A DNA stretch of 64,000 nucleotides from JBDTSW01 sp963799815 (GCA_963799815.1 CAWCYG010000006.1:186001-250000); one strand, 5' to 3'. Positions 25,525 to 35,403 are shown, numbered from the stretch's first letter. Translations and numbers: made by a program. The notes: a model not told the origin generated them from the sequence alone.

Positions 25525-26432
25525 GCCGGGGTGGCCGCCTCGAGCGCTTGCGACTTCTCGCCGAGGCCCAGCATCTCCCGGGCCTCGGGCACGGTTGCGG
25601 TGCGCCGGCCGATGTCCTCGGCCATGCTGCGGGCCTTCGCGATCAGCTCGCCGTTGGAGCGAGCCATCTCGCCGTCGGGCAGGTACAGGTTGTCCTCCAG
25701 GCCGGCCCGGACGTTGCCCCCCAGGGCGAGCGCGGCATCCAGGAGTCGCCATTGGTCGCGGGAGACGCCGATCAGCTGCCAGTTCGCCCCGGACTCGGGG
25801 CCGCCGGGGATCTGCTCCGCCATCACCTCGACATTGCGCAAGGTGGGACGGATGCCGCCGCCTACCCCCATCACCAGCGAGATCTGGTGGGGCTCTGAGA
25901 CGAGGCCCATGTCGATCAGGGGATCGAGGTTGGCCACGTGCCCCGCGTCGAAGCACTCGTGCTCGGGCTTGATCCCGAGCTCCCGCATCGCTGTGAGGAA
26001 CTCGATGATCGTCTCGAAGGAGTTCTCGAACACGGCCGAAAAGACGAAGTCCTTGCGCCGCCGCGAGTACTTCGCGTAGTTCATCGAGCTCATGTTGAGG
26101 GCGGCGACGTCGGGGGTGAGCTCGCGCAGGTAGGCGATGCGCTTCTCGATCGGGACCCCGATCGCGCCGGTCGAGTAGTTCACGATCACGTCGCCGACCT
26201 CGTCGAGGATCGCCCGCGTGATCGCGCGGAAATCCTCGATCTCATACGACGGGACGCCCTCCGGGGTGCGCCCGTGGATGTGAATCTGCGAGGCGCCCTC
26301 GTCGACAGCCCGCCGGGCTTCGGCGGCGTACTCATCCGGGGTATACGGGATCGCAGGGCATTGCTCGCGATTGGCGATCGCGCCCGAGATCGAGCACGAG
26401 AGGATGACTGGATCCTCGAGCCGGCTCATCAC
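25521..26432 (-). CDS. Beta-keto acid cleavage enzyme (BKACE, DUF849 family)
   Basis: A 303-aa TIM-barrel zinc enzyme that condenses a beta-keto acid with acetyl-CoA to give acetoacetate and a new acyl-CoA. Metal ligands are visible in SQIHIHGRTP (HxH) and the late GLEDNLYLP glutamate. VILSCSISGAIANREQCPAIPYTPDEYA and SLVMGVGGGIRPTLRNV are family segments. The substrate cannot be predicted reliably from sequence, and the family is diverse. Four-base overlaps link it to the CoA transferase and the 96-aa gene. Confidence 0.88.
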   Translation of the reverse strand: MMSRLEDPVILSCSISGAIANREQCPAIPYTPDEYAAEARRAVDEGASQIHIHGRTPEGVPSYEIEDFRAITRAILDEVGDVIVNYSTGAIGVPIEKRIAYLRELTPDVAALNMSSMNYAKYSRRRKDFVFSAVFENSFETIIEFLTAMRELGIKPEHECFDAGHVANLDPLIDMGLVSEPHQISLVMGVGGGIRPTLRNVEVMAEQIPGGPESGANWQLIGVSRDQWRLLDAALALGGNVRAGLEDNLYLPDGEMARSNGELIAKARSMAEDIGRRTATVPEAREMLGLGEKSQALEAATPA

Positions 26433-26719
26433 GCCCTCAGGTTGGGCGCCGCCGCGCGCACGGCCGTGATGAACTCCTCGACCGCGGGCCGGCGCGATCC
26501 CTCCAGCCGCTTCATGTTGAGGCCCCAGACGATCGGGCCGCGCGCCTTCATCCGCAGGACGCCGCCCGCCAGGCGCCCCTCGGTGAGCTCGACCGACTCG
26601 ATCAGTTTCACGTGCACCCGCAGCACGTGGTGCTGTTCGATGCCGAACGCCTCGACCACCCGGCCGTCGAAGCTGAGCATGCCGTTCTCGAGCTCCACCT
26701 CAATCAACTCGTCGCTCAT
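26429..26719 (-). CDS. 96-aa protein of unknown function in the acyl-CoA operon
   Basis: A small soluble protein beginning MSDELIEVELENGMLSFDG. It is mostly beta-strand (VVEAFGIEQHHVLRVHVKLIESVEL, GGVLRMKARGPIVWGLNMKRL) and ends in one amphipathic helix (RPAVEEFITAVRAAAP). That order of seven or so strands plus a final helix resembles bacterial PH-like domains. It overlaps the carboxyltransferase upstream and BKACE downstream by 4 bases each, so it may be an accessory subunit, analogous in position to small epsilon subunits of actinobacterial acyl-CoA carboxylases. No sequence signature proves this. Confidence 0.65.
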   Translation of the reverse strand: MSDELIEVELENGMLSFDGRVVEAFGIEQHHVLRVHVKLIESVELTEGRLAGGVLRMKARGPIVWGLNMKRLEGSRRPAVEEFITAVRAAAPNLRA

Positions 26720-28263
26720 ACCGGCATCACCCCGTGCTTTCTCCACGGACGCTCGACTCGCTTGGTCCGTGCCATCCGCAGGCCCCGGATGATCGTCGGC
26801 CTCGTCTCGCGCGGGTCGATGACATCGTCGATCATCGCGTTGCCCGCCGCGATGAAGGGGTCGATGATCTTGCGGACATTCGCGAGCATCTCCTCTCGGG
26901 TCTTGTCGGGATCGTCGGAGGCCTCGATCGCCGAGCGGCCGATGATGTTGACCGCGCCCTCCGCCCCCATCACCGAGATCTCGGCGGACGGCCACGCCAC
27001 GATCAGGTCCGGCTCGTAGGCCTTGCCGTTCATCACGTAGTACCCGGCGCCGTAGGCCTTGCGGATCACGACCGTGACCTTCGGCACCGTCGCGCGCGAG
27101 ACGGCATAGAGCATCTTCGCCCCGTGGCGGATGATCCCGGCCTGCTCGGTCTTCGAGCCGACCATGAAGCCGGGCACGTCTTGAAGGAAGACGAGCGGGA
27201 TCTCGAAGGCGTCGCAGAGGTTGACGAAGCGCGCCGCCTTGTCGGCCGAGTCGTTCTCGAGGATGCCGCCGAGCTGCTTCGGCTGGCTCGCGACGATGCC
27301 GGTCGGCTGCCCACCGAAGCGCGCAAGGCAGGTGATGATCGTTTTCCCGAACCGCGGCTTTACATCGAAGTAGAAGCCGTCGTCCACGATCTCGCGGATC
27401 ACGTCATACATGTCGTAGGGCTGACGGTTCGACTCGGGAACGATGTCGAGCAAGGCCTCCGATATCCGGTCGTCGGGATCGGCGGTCTCGTGGACCGGGG
27501 GCTTCTGCTCGCAGTTGGAGGGGAAGAACGAGAGGTAGGTCTTGATCGCCTCGATGCACTCGGCGTCGTCCTCACACTCGAGGTCGCCGACGCCCGACTT
27601 GCGGCAGTGGACGCGCGCGCCGCCGAGGTCCTCCATCGAGATCTCCTCACCGGTGACGGCCTTGGTCAGATGCGGCCCGGCGAGCGCCATCGCCCCCTGG
27701 CCGACCACCATGGGCACGAAGTCGGAGAGGGCCGGGATGTAGGCGGTGCCCGCGGCGCACGGGCCGAGCATCCCGGCCACGAGCGGGACGACGCCCGACA
27801 TCTCGACCTCCTCGCGGAAGAGGTGGCCCGAGCCGGCGAAGAGGCTTCCGGCTGCCTCCTGGATCCGGGCCCCCGCTGAGTCCAGCAGCCAGATCAGGGG
27901 AATGCGCTTTCCGAGCGCGAGCTCGCGCAAGCGCGTGACCTTGAGCTCGCCGGTCATTCCCATCGATCCCGCCATCACCGTGAAGTCGTAGGCGGCGATC
28001 GCGCAAGGACGCCCGTCGATGTCGCCCCAGCCGGTGATGACCCCGTCGGCTGGCGCCTCCTTTCCCTCCATGGAACGCTGCGAGAAGTGCGGTCCAGCGT
28101 GAATGCCGAGCTCGACGAACGTCCCCGCGTCGACGAGCAGGTCGATGCGCTCCCTGGCCGTCAGCTTCCCGCGCTCGTGCTGCTTCGCGATCCTCTCCGG
28201 TCCGCCCCCGAGCTTCGCCTTCTCGCGGCGAACATGCAGATCGTCGACGGTCGCCCTGTCCAC
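26716..28263 (-). CDS. Acyl-CoA carboxylase beta subunit (carboxyltransferase)
   Basis: A 515-aa biotin-dependent carboxyltransferase. N-domain: PERIAKQHERGKLTARERIDLLVD and LIWLLDSAGARIQE. C-domain: QPTGIVASQPKQLGGILENDSADKAARF, FLQDVPGFMVGSKTEQAGIIRHGAKMLYA and AWPSAEISVMGAEGAV. It resembles propionyl-CoA carboxylase/AccD-type more than methylcrotonyl-CoA carboxylase. The GTG start abuts the stop of the enoyl-CoA hydratase. No biotin carboxylase (alpha) gene is in the window, so it must use one encoded elsewhere, perhaps with the 73-aa biotinyl protein at 41785. Confidence 0.92.
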   Translation of the reverse strand: MDRATVDDLHVRREKAKLGGGPERIAKQHERGKLTARERIDLLVDAGTFVELGIHAGPHFSQRSMEGKEAPADGVITGWGDIDGRPCAIAAYDFTVMAGSMGMTGELKVTRLRELALGKRIPLIWLLDSAGARIQEAAGSLFAGSGHLFREEVEMSGVVPLVAGMLGPCAAGTAYIPALSDFVPMVVGQGAMALAGPHLTKAVTGEEISMEDLGGARVHCRKSGVGDLECEDDAECIEAIKTYLSFFPSNCEQKPPVHETADPDDRISEALLDIVPESNRQPYDMYDVIREIVDDGFYFDVKPRFGKTIITCLARFGGQPTGIVASQPKQLGGILENDSADKAARFVNLCDAFEIPLVFLQDVPGFMVGSKTEQAGIIRHGAKMLYAVSRATVPKVTVVIRKAYGAGYYVMNGKAYEPDLIVAWPSAEISVMGAEGAVNIIGRSAIEASDDPDKTREEMLANVRKIIDPFIAAGNAMIDDVIDPRETRPTIIRGLRMARTKRVERPWRKHGVMPV

Positions 28264-29046
28264 TTACCGGCCCTTCCAATCCGGGTCGCGCTTTTCGAAG
28301 AACGCCGTCACGCCCTCGATCGCATCCTCGGTCGAGAGCTCGATCGTGAGCTGCGAGCGCAGATAGTCGAGGGCCTGCATCAGCGGCATGTCCAGCTGGC
28401 GCCAGATCGCGTCCTTGCCGAGCTTCATCACGAGCGGTGACTTCGATCCGAGCTTCGCCGCCCATTCGTCCACCGCGGCATCGAACTCGTCGGCGGGAAC
28501 GATCCGGTTCACGATTCCCGCATCGCGGGCCTCCTCGGTCGTGAGCCGCTCCCCCAGAAGCATCATCTCGGTGGCCTTCTTGCGTGGGACGTTTCTGTAG
28601 ATCAGCGCCATGATCATGAACGGGAAGAGACCGACGTTGATCTCCGGCGTGCCGAACCCGACGCCCTGCTTGGCAACGATGAGATCGCAGGCCAAAGCGA
28701 TCCCGAGCGACCCGGCGAGGACGTGACCGCCGGCGGCGACGAGGGTGGGCTTTCCGAGCGTGCCCAGGGCCTCGAAGACGTCGATGAAGCGGCCCGTGGC
28801 CTCCCATTTGGCCGCGGGGCGTGCATCCGATCCGAACCCCGCGAGGTTGGCGCCCGCGGAGAAGACCGTCTCGTGCGTCGAGCCCAACACCAGCACACGG
28901 ACGGCATCGTCGTCGCGCGCCGCGTGAAGGGCATGAAGCATCTCGTCGAACAGCTCGTCGGAGAGCGCATTGCGAGTCTCGGGATCGTCGAGCGAGAGGC
29001 GCGCGATGCCGTCGGCAACCTCGTAGGTGATCTTCGCGTACGTCAT
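28264..29046 (-). CDS. Enoyl-CoA hydratase/isomerase family protein
   Basis: A 260-aa crotonase-fold protein: LDDPETRNALSDELFDEM, an oxyanion-hole segment FSAGANLAGFG and VAAGGHVLAGSLGIALACDL, then FGTPEINVGLFPFM. The glutamate of TPEINVG is one of the two usual catalytic positions. The second, usually in GxxExxG, reads HVLAGSLG, so hydratase chemistry is not assured. First gene of the operon. Its ATG lies 6 bases after a TACTTT -10 box, so translation probably starts on a leaderless mRNA. Confidence 0.88.
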   Translation of the reverse strand: MTYAKITYEVADGIARLSLDDPETRNALSDELFDEMLHALHAARDDDAVRVLVLGSTHETVFSAGANLAGFGSDARPAAKWEATGRFIDVFEALGTLGKPTLVAAGGHVLAGSLGIALACDLIVAKQGVGFGTPEINVGLFPFMIMALIYRNVPRKKATEMMLLGERLTTEEARDAGIVNRIVPADEFDAAVDEWAAKLGSKSPLVMKLGKDAIWRQLDMPLMQALDYLRSQLTIELSTEDAIEGVTAFFEKRDPDWKGR

Positions 29047-29120
29047 AAGTAGAAAGTATTACTCTACACTTCTTACAGGCGCCGCGCCGGCGGCGCTGCC
29101 CGCTAGCAAGGAGCCCAGAT
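29047..29120. promoter_or_regulatory. Divergent promoter region with palindrome between acyl-CoA operons
   Basis: The 74-base region is unusually AT-rich for this genome (29047-29077). It holds TACTTT on the minus strand (29053-29058), the palindrome AGTATTACT at 29055-29063 and flanking arms GTAGA (29049-29053) and TCTAC (29063-29067). On the plus strand TATTACT and TACACT are -10 candidates, and AAGGAG (29109-29114) is the ribosome binding site for the TTG start at 29121. A MerR dimer bound to the palindrome would touch both promoters. Confidence 0.45.
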
Positions 29121-30341
<1,221 letters not shown>

Positions 30342-30424
30342 GCGCGGTCACTCCGCAGGCAGCCGTAAGACCGTCTAGGGCTTATTGGCCCAGGCACCGC
30401 CCGCTGTGACCCTCAACGCCAGTG

Positions 30425-31732
30425 TCACGATGCTGCTTGTGGATCCAGCTCCGCGATCCTGCGCTCGAGGAAGGAGCGGGCGACCGGATTCTCGGCGAGC
30501 GCCAGGGCTCTCCTGTACGCCTCGGCAGCCTCCCTGCGGCGCCCGGCACGATCCAGCAGGTCGGCACGGGCGGAGTGGAAGTGCAGATAACCCTCCAAGC
30601 CCTCGATCCGGTCGATCGTCTCGAGCCCCGCTTCGGGACCCTCGGACATCGCGATCGCGACGCCGCGGTTGAGCTCGACCACGGGGGACGGGGTCGCGAG
30701 AAGCAGCCAGTCGTAGAGGTGGCGGATCCGGGCCCAGTCGGTGGCGGCGGCCGACTCCGCGGTGGCGTGCTCGGCGGCGATCGCAGCCTGGAGGGCGTAT
30801 GGGCCCGGCGGTCTGGCAGCGGGCGAGCGAACGGGACCAATCGCCTCACGCAGAAGCTCGAGGCCCTGGTCGATCTCGGCGCGATCCCACCGCGATCGAT
30901 CCTGGTCATCGAGCAGAACCATCTCACCCGCTGAATCCACACGCGCGTCGCGTCGGGAATCCTGGAACAGCATCAGGGCGAGCAGGCCTCGAGCCTCGCG
31001 CTCGCCCGGCATGATCGAAACGAGGATTCGTGTGAGCCGAATCGCCTCGGCGCAGAGCTCCCAGCGAATAAGGATGTCCGCCGAGGTGGCGACGTAGCCC
31101 TCGTTGAAGATCAGGTAGAGCGCCGCAAGGACCGAGGCGACGCGCTCCGGCCGCCGCTTCGCATCGGGGACCTCGTACGGGATTCCGGCATCGCGGATCT
31201 TGCGCTTGGCGCGAACCAGGCGCTGTGCCATCGTGGCCTCGGTAACGAGGAAGGCGCGCGCGATCTCGGGCGTGGTGAGGCCCCCTAGGGTGCGGAGGGT
31301 GAGCGCGACCTGCGCGGGCTGGGCGAGCGCCGGATGGCAGGTGGTGAAGATGAGTCGCAGTCGATCGTCGGGAAAGGGGTCGCCATGCAGGCTGGGCGCC
31401 ACCGCCTCCACCGACGGCTCCACATCGGAGCCCAAACGCTCCAGCTCGGCGATCTTTCCCTCCAGCGTTCGCTCGCGACGCAGCCGGTCGATCGCCTTGT
31501 TGCGAGCGACCCGGGTGATCCAGGCACCAGGATTGCGAGGAGTGCCCTCCCGGGGCCAGCGCTCGAGCGCGACAACCCACGCCTCTTGGACGGCCTCCTC
31601 CGCGAGATCGAAGTCGCGAAGAACTCCGATCAGCGTCGCGACCGCCCGTCCCGACTCGTGCCGGAACAGGCGGTCGACGTCCGCTTCAGGCCCTATCGCG
31701 CCCCGCTCGTGACGCGCGTCGGCCGCTCCCAT
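30425..31732 (-). CDS. ECF42-type RNA polymerase sigma factor with C-terminal TPR-like domain
   Basis: A 435-aa extracytoplasmic-function sigma factor. Region 2: LIGVLRDFDLAEEAVQEAWVVALERWPREG and ITRVARNKAIDRLRRERTL. Region 4: LRTLGGLTTPEIARAFLVTEATMAQRLVRAKRKI. After residue about 200 comes a large helical domain ending in TPR-like repeats (YLHFHSARADLLDRAGRRREAAEAYRRAL), the ECF42 hallmark. No anti-sigma factor is adjacent. The upstream gene encodes a DGPF protein and overlaps the sigma start by 40 bases, the usual ECF42 partner arrangement. I chose ATG 31732. Confidence 0.9.
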   Translation of the reverse strand: MGAADARHERGAIGPEADVDRLFRHESGRAVATLIGVLRDFDLAEEAVQEAWVVALERWPREGTPRNPGAWITRVARNKAIDRLRRERTLEGKIAELERLGSDVEPSVEAVAPSLHGDPFPDDRLRLIFTTCHPALAQPAQVALTLRTLGGLTTPEIARAFLVTEATMAQRLVRAKRKIRDAGIPYEVPDAKRRPERVASVLAALYLIFNEGYVATSADILIRWELCAEAIRLTRILVSIMPGEREARGLLALMLFQDSRRDARVDSAGEMVLLDDQDRSRWDRAEIDQGLELLREAIGPVRSPAARPPGPYALQAAIAAEHATAESAAATDWARIRHLYDWLLLATPSPVVELNRGVAIAMSEGPEAGLETIDRIEGLEGYLHFHSARADLLDRAGRRREAAEAYRRALALAENPVARSFLERRIAELDPQAAS

Positions 31733-32088
31733 CCGAACTGCGTGAAGTCCATGATCGGCCTGACCTCGACCGACTGGCCGTCGCTCACGGGAACCTTCTT
31801 GGCCCACTCGAGCGCCTCGTCGAGGTTCTCCGCCTCGATCAGATAGAAGCCACCAAGCTGCTCCTTCGTCTCCACAAAGGGACCGTCGGTAATGGTGTGC
31901 TCGTCGCCCTCGCGCCTCGCTGTGGTAGCCGTGGCGCTGGGCTGCAGCGCCTCGCCGGCGATGAGGGAATCAGCCCCGACGAGCTCGCGCTCGAAGTTCC
32001 CCCAGAGCTCCAATCCCTCCTCCATCTGCTCTGGGCTGAAGTCGTCCCAGCCGCCCTCTTCCCCATAAATGGCCAGCATGTACTGCAT
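31693..32088 (-). CDS. DGPF/YCII-related domain protein, ECF42 partner
   Basis: A 131-aa ferredoxin-like-fold protein with MQYMLAIYGEEGGWDDFSPEQME at the N-terminus and the DGPFVETKEQLGGFYLIEAENLDEALEWAKKVP signature that gives the family its name. These proteins are found next to ECF42 sigma factors in actinobacteria and may be their targets or modulators. The gene has a start with GAAGGAGGA ribosome binding site (complement of 32095-32103). It overlaps the sigma factor gene by 40 bases. Confidence 0.88.
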   Translation of the reverse strand: MQYMLAIYGEEGGWDDFSPEQMEEGLELWGNFERELVGADSLIAGEALQPSATATTARREGDEHTITDGPFVETKEQLGGFYLIEAENLDEALEWAKKVPVSDGQSVEVRPIMDFTQFGWERPTRVTSGAR

Positions 32089-32166
32089 GCGGATTCCTCC
32101 TTCTTTGCGCGGCGCCGTTCGCCGCTCTCACAGTAACGACGAACGACCACCTCCGAGATCGACACG

Positions 32167-32652
32167 ATGGAGCTGATCCCCTACACGGCCGACGACATCG
32201 AGCTCACGAGGGCTCTGGAGAGCGACCCTGCCGTGATGCTGGAGCTAGGGGGTCCGCACGATGCCGACGAGATCGAGGCGGCGCACAGGCGCAGGCTGGA
32301 CGCGGTCGCGGGAGGGAACTGGTGGCTCAAGATCATCCCGGAGCCCGGCGGCGAGGCGGTGGGCACGATCGGAATCTGGGAGAGCGAGGCGGGCGGAAAG
32401 AATGTGCACGAGGTCGGCTGGATGGTGCTGCCGGCGCATCAGGGCAAGGGCATCGCGAGCCGCGCCCTGGAACTGTTGATCGCCCGCGCTCGCGAAGACG
32501 GGCGTTACACCCAGCTACACGCCTACCCCGGCGAGACGAACGCCCGCTCGAACGCCCTTTGCCGGCGGTTCGGGTTCACCATGGTCGAGCAGCTCGAGGT
32601 GGATTACGCAGGGCGCGACCTCAAGGTCAATCACTGGCAGCTCGAGCTTTAG
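32167..32652 (+). CDS. GNAT family N-acetyltransferase
   Basis: A 161-aa GNAT protein. The acetyl-CoA-binding motif A region reads GWMVLPAHQGKGIASRALELLIARAR (Q/R-x-x-G-x-G/A pattern), preceded by VGTIGIWESE and followed by HAYPGETNARSNALCRRFGFTMVEQLE. It transfers an acetyl group to an unknown amine. It is convergent with the alpha/beta-hydrolase gene and overlaps it by 26 bases. Confidence 0.88.
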   Translation: MELIPYTADDIELTRALESDPAVMLELGGPHDADEIEAAHRRRLDAVAGGNWWLKIIPEPGGEAVGTIGIWESEAGGKNVHEVGWMVLPAHQGKGIASRALELLIARAREDGRYTQLHAYPGETNARSNALCRRFGFTMVEQLEVDYAGRDLKVNHWQLEL

Positions 32653-33601
32653 CGCCGGGACCCCGTCTGAGCTGCTCCTGCATCCGCTCGAGATCGAACT
32701 CGTAGGGCTCGGTGGTCTCGATGAAGTCGATCAGGGTCTCGGCGAAGCGCTCGGGGTCGTCGAGCTGCGGCCAGTGGCCGGACCCCTCGAACTCCACGTA
32801 GCGGCTGCCGGGGATGAGGCTGTGCGCGTCGCGGCCGTGGGCCGCCGGGATGATCGGGTCGTTCTTGCCCCAGATCAGGAGCACGGGCATCCCCTCAGCG
32901 AGATAAAGGCGATCGAGGGCGCTCACCCGCTGGCCACCGGGGTCGACGACCGCGCCCAGCGTGTGACGGAAGGCGTCGCGCGCCTCGGCGTCGTTGAGCG
33001 AGGCGTAGCCGCGAGCCATCTCGGTCACGTCGGAGCGCACGTGCACGCCCAATCGGCCCAGCGCCCTGCCGACGGCCTCCCCCGCCCGGATCGCCCAGTT
33101 GGGCGCGATCACCGGCAGCACAAGCTCGGACCCCGGAAGCGTCGCGGCACGCAGCAAGGGATGGACCTCACGGCCCAACCCGCCGCTCGAGACGAGCACC
33201 ATCCGCTCCGTGTACTCGGGGTACTGGTAGGCGAACTGCATCGCGATGCCACCGCCCAGGGAGCGACCCACCACCGTCCCGCTCTCGAACCCGAGCGCGC
33301 CCATCAGGTCGCGCATCCCGCTCGCGTAGGCGCCGAGGGAATAGTCCCCGCGGGGCTTCGCGGAACGGCCGTGGCCGAGCAGGTCGCCCGCGATGACGGT
33401 GTAATGGCGGGCCAGCCGCGGCATCACCTCACGCCAGACCTCGTTGCTCTCGGTGATGCCGTGGATCAGCCCTAAGGCCGGGCCGTCCCCGGCGATCTGA
33501 TAGCAGACCGTGTGGCCGTGGAGGGTGATCTCCTCGGTCCGGACCTGAGGCTGCTTGGGCGTGCTCGCTGGGCTTGGCCGCGTGGCCGCTGCGGTGCTCA
33601 T
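32627..33601 (-). CDS. Alpha/beta hydrolase
   Basis: A 324-aa alpha/beta-hydrolase. The oxyanion-side HGITESNEVWREVMP, the nucleophile elbow GRSLGGGIAMQFAY (Ser) and late WGKNDPIIPAAHG (Asp) and GSGHWPQLDDPERFAE (His) complete the triad. The ATG at 33601 has an AGGAGG ribosome binding site and a 30-residue Pro/Ala/Thr-rich N-terminus. It follows an acyl-CoA dehydrogenase by 10 bases and is likely co-transcribed, suggesting thioesterase or ester hydrolase work on lipid intermediates. Substrate unknown. A longer frame upstream is a shadow. Confidence 0.88.
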   Translation of the reverse strand: MSTAAATRPSPASTPKQPQVRTEEITLHGHTVCYQIAGDGPALGLIHGITESNEVWREVMPRLARHYTVIAGDLLGHGRSAKPRGDYSLGAYASGMRDLMGALGFESGTVVGRSLGGGIAMQFAYQYPEYTERMVLVSSGGLGREVHPLLRAATLPGSELVLPVIAPNWAIRAGEAVGRALGRLGVHVRSDVTEMARGYASLNDAEARDAFRHTLGAVVDPGGQRVSALDRLYLAEGMPVLLIWGKNDPIIPAAHGRDAHSLIPGSRYVEFEGSGHWPQLDDPERFAETLIDFIETTEPYEFDLERMQEQLRRGPGAKARAASD

Positions 33602-33611
33602 CGTGGTCCTC

Positions 33612-34883
33612 CTAGGAGATGTGGACGCCGGAGATGGCTCGGGAGATGACGAGGCGCTGGATCTCCGAGGTGCCCTCGAAGATCGTGTAGATCTTGGCGT
33701 CGCGGTGCATGCGCTCGACGGGGTACTCGCGCGTGTAGCCGTTGCCGCCGAGGATCTGCATGGCGCGCTCGGTGGCCCAGACCGCGACCTCTCCCGCCTT
33801 GAGCTTCGACATCGACCCCTGGGCCAGGTTGAAGTCCTTGCCCGCCCGCCCCATCCACGACGCGTGCCACACGAGCATGCGCGACGCCTCGATCTCGAGC
33901 GCCATGTCCGCAAGCGCGAAGGCGATCGCCTGGTTTTCGATGATCGCCTTGCCGAACTGGCGCCGCTCCTTCGCGTAGTCGAGGGCGTATTCGTAGGCCG
34001 CGCGAGCGATCCCGAGCGCCTGGGCGCCGACGGTGGGACGCGAGAGCTCGAACGTGCGCATCGCCGCCTGTCCTTTGGCGCTCCGGCCTTCTCGGACACG
34101 CGCCAGCCGCTCGTCGAGCTTCTCCTTGCCCCCAAGCAGGCAGGCGCCGGGAACGCGGCAGTCGTCCAGATGCACGTCGGCGGTGTGGGAAGCGCGAATG
34201 CCGTGCTTCTTTACCTTCGCTCCCTGCTCGCAGCCCTTCGTTCCGGGCGGGATCACGAACGCGGCATGACCGCGGGATCCGAGTTCGCGGTCGACCGAGG
34301 CGATCACGACGTGAACGTCGGCGATCCCCCCGTTCGTGGCCCAGGCCTTTTGGCCGTTTATGGCCCACTCGTCGCTCGCCTCGTCGTAGCGGGCGGACGT
34401 GCGAATCGCCGACACGTCGGAGCCCGCGTCGGGCTCCGACGAGCAGAAGGCGCCGACCTTTGGCTCTTCGGGCGTTCCGAAGCACTGCGGGACCCACTCG
34501 GCGAGCTGATCCGGCGTGCCGTTGCCGAAGATCGCGGCGACCGCCAGGGACGTGCCCATCAGCGACATGCCGATGCCGGCGTCGCCCCAGAAGAGCTCCT
34601 CGTTTACGACCGGGAGGGTGAGGCCGGAGGGGTCCGCCCAGAACTGGGCCAAGCCCTCGAAGCCGTACAGGCCGATCTTCGCGGCTTCCTGAATCACCGG
34701 CCAAGGCGTCTCCTCGCGCTCGTCCCACTCGGCGGCTGCGGGTCGCATGACTCCCTCGGCGAATCCGTGGGCCCACTCGCGCACATCCAGTTGGTCCTGG
34801 GTGAGCTCCATCGAGAAGCTCGACTCTCCGGCGCCCGCCACCGCCATCGCGGCTTGCTCGCTGGCTGTATCCGTGGCGGCCAT
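33612..34883 (-). CDS. Acyl-CoA dehydrogenase
   Basis: A 423-aa acyl-CoA dehydrogenase: GAFCSSEPDAGSDVSAIRTSARYD, WAINGQKAWATNGGIADVHVV, YAKERRQFGKAIIENQAI and QILGGNGYTREYPVERMHRDAKIYTIFEGTSEIQRLV. The EGTSE glutamate is in place, so the base is in the medium/short-chain position. An N-terminal 25-residue Ala-rich extension precedes the fold. The start overlaps the SCP2 stop (TGATG). Operon order is SCP2, dehydrogenase, hydrolase. The TetR regulator is divergent upstream. Confidence 0.92.
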   Translation of the reverse strand: MAATDTASEQAAMAVAGAGESSFSMELTQDQLDVREWAHGFAEGVMRPAAAEWDEREETPWPVIQEAAKIGLYGFEGLAQFWADPSGLTLPVVNEELFWGDAGIGMSLMGTSLAVAAIFGNGTPDQLAEWVPQCFGTPEEPKVGAFCSSEPDAGSDVSAIRTSARYDEASDEWAINGQKAWATNGGIADVHVVIASVDRELGSRGHAAFVIPPGTKGCEQGAKVKKHGIRASHTADVHLDDCRVPGACLLGGKEKLDERLARVREGRSAKGQAAMRTFELSRPTVGAQALGIARAAYEYALDYAKERRQFGKAIIENQAIAFALADMALEIEASRMLVWHASWMGRAGKDFNLAQGSMSKLKAGEVAVWATERAMQILGGNGYTREYPVERMHRDAKIYTIFEGTSEIQRLVISRAISGVHIS

Positions 34884-35374
34884 CAGGAAGCCGCCTGCGG
34901 GATCCGGAAAAGGGTCGCGACCTGGCTCGCAAACATGAGGTCGCCCTCGATCCGAAGCTTGCCGGACATGAACAGGACTGGGCCCGCCTGCGCGCCGGAG
35001 ACGAGGCGCAGGAAGGCTGCCGGGCCAGCGATGAACGTCACACGGGGGGCCGCGGTGGGGTCCGCAGTAACACTCGCGGAGCCGTCCTTGATCGTGACCT
35101 CGTAGGTGTCCTCGCCGCCCTCCGGCGCGTCGGTGATCCGCCACAGGAGGACGGCATCGATGCCCTTGGCCTTCTCGCGGTCGAGGTGGTCGCTCATGCG
35201 ACGGAAGACCTCGTCGAGGATCGTCTGGCGCGTCGCCGGGTCCGACATGGCCTGGATCAGCTGCTCGTCGCTGGCGGCCGCTGCGACCGATGTGAGTCGG
35301 GCGGGATCCGCGCCGGCGAGATCCGCAAGCTCCGCCCCGGACCCGGCTGCTGGTGTCTTCGTGCTATCCGTCAT
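34883..35374 (-). CDS. SCP2 sterol-binding domain protein
   Basis: A 163-aa protein. The first about 45 residues are polar and Ala-rich. The rest is the SCP2 fold: ILDEVFRRMSDHLDREKAKGIDAVLLWRI, DTYEVTIKDGSASVTAD, RVTFIAGPAAFLRLVSGAQAGPVLFMSGKLRIEGDLMFASQV. Such domains bind sterols or acyl-CoAs, and the pairing with acyl-CoA dehydrogenase supports lipid handling. ATG 35374 has an AGGAGG ribosome binding site. It is divergent from a TetR gene across a repeat-rich control region. Confidence 0.87.
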   Translation of the reverse strand: MTDSTKTPAAGSGAELADLAGADPARLTSVAAAASDEQLIQAMSDPATRQTILDEVFRRMSDHLDREKAKGIDAVLLWRITDAPEGGEDTYEVTIKDGSASVTADPTAAPRVTFIAGPAAFLRLVSGAQAGPVLFMSGKLRIEGDLMFASQVATLFRIPQAAS

Positions 35375-35403
35375 CCGTCTTCCGTGCCTCCTAAAGCGTG
35401 ACT

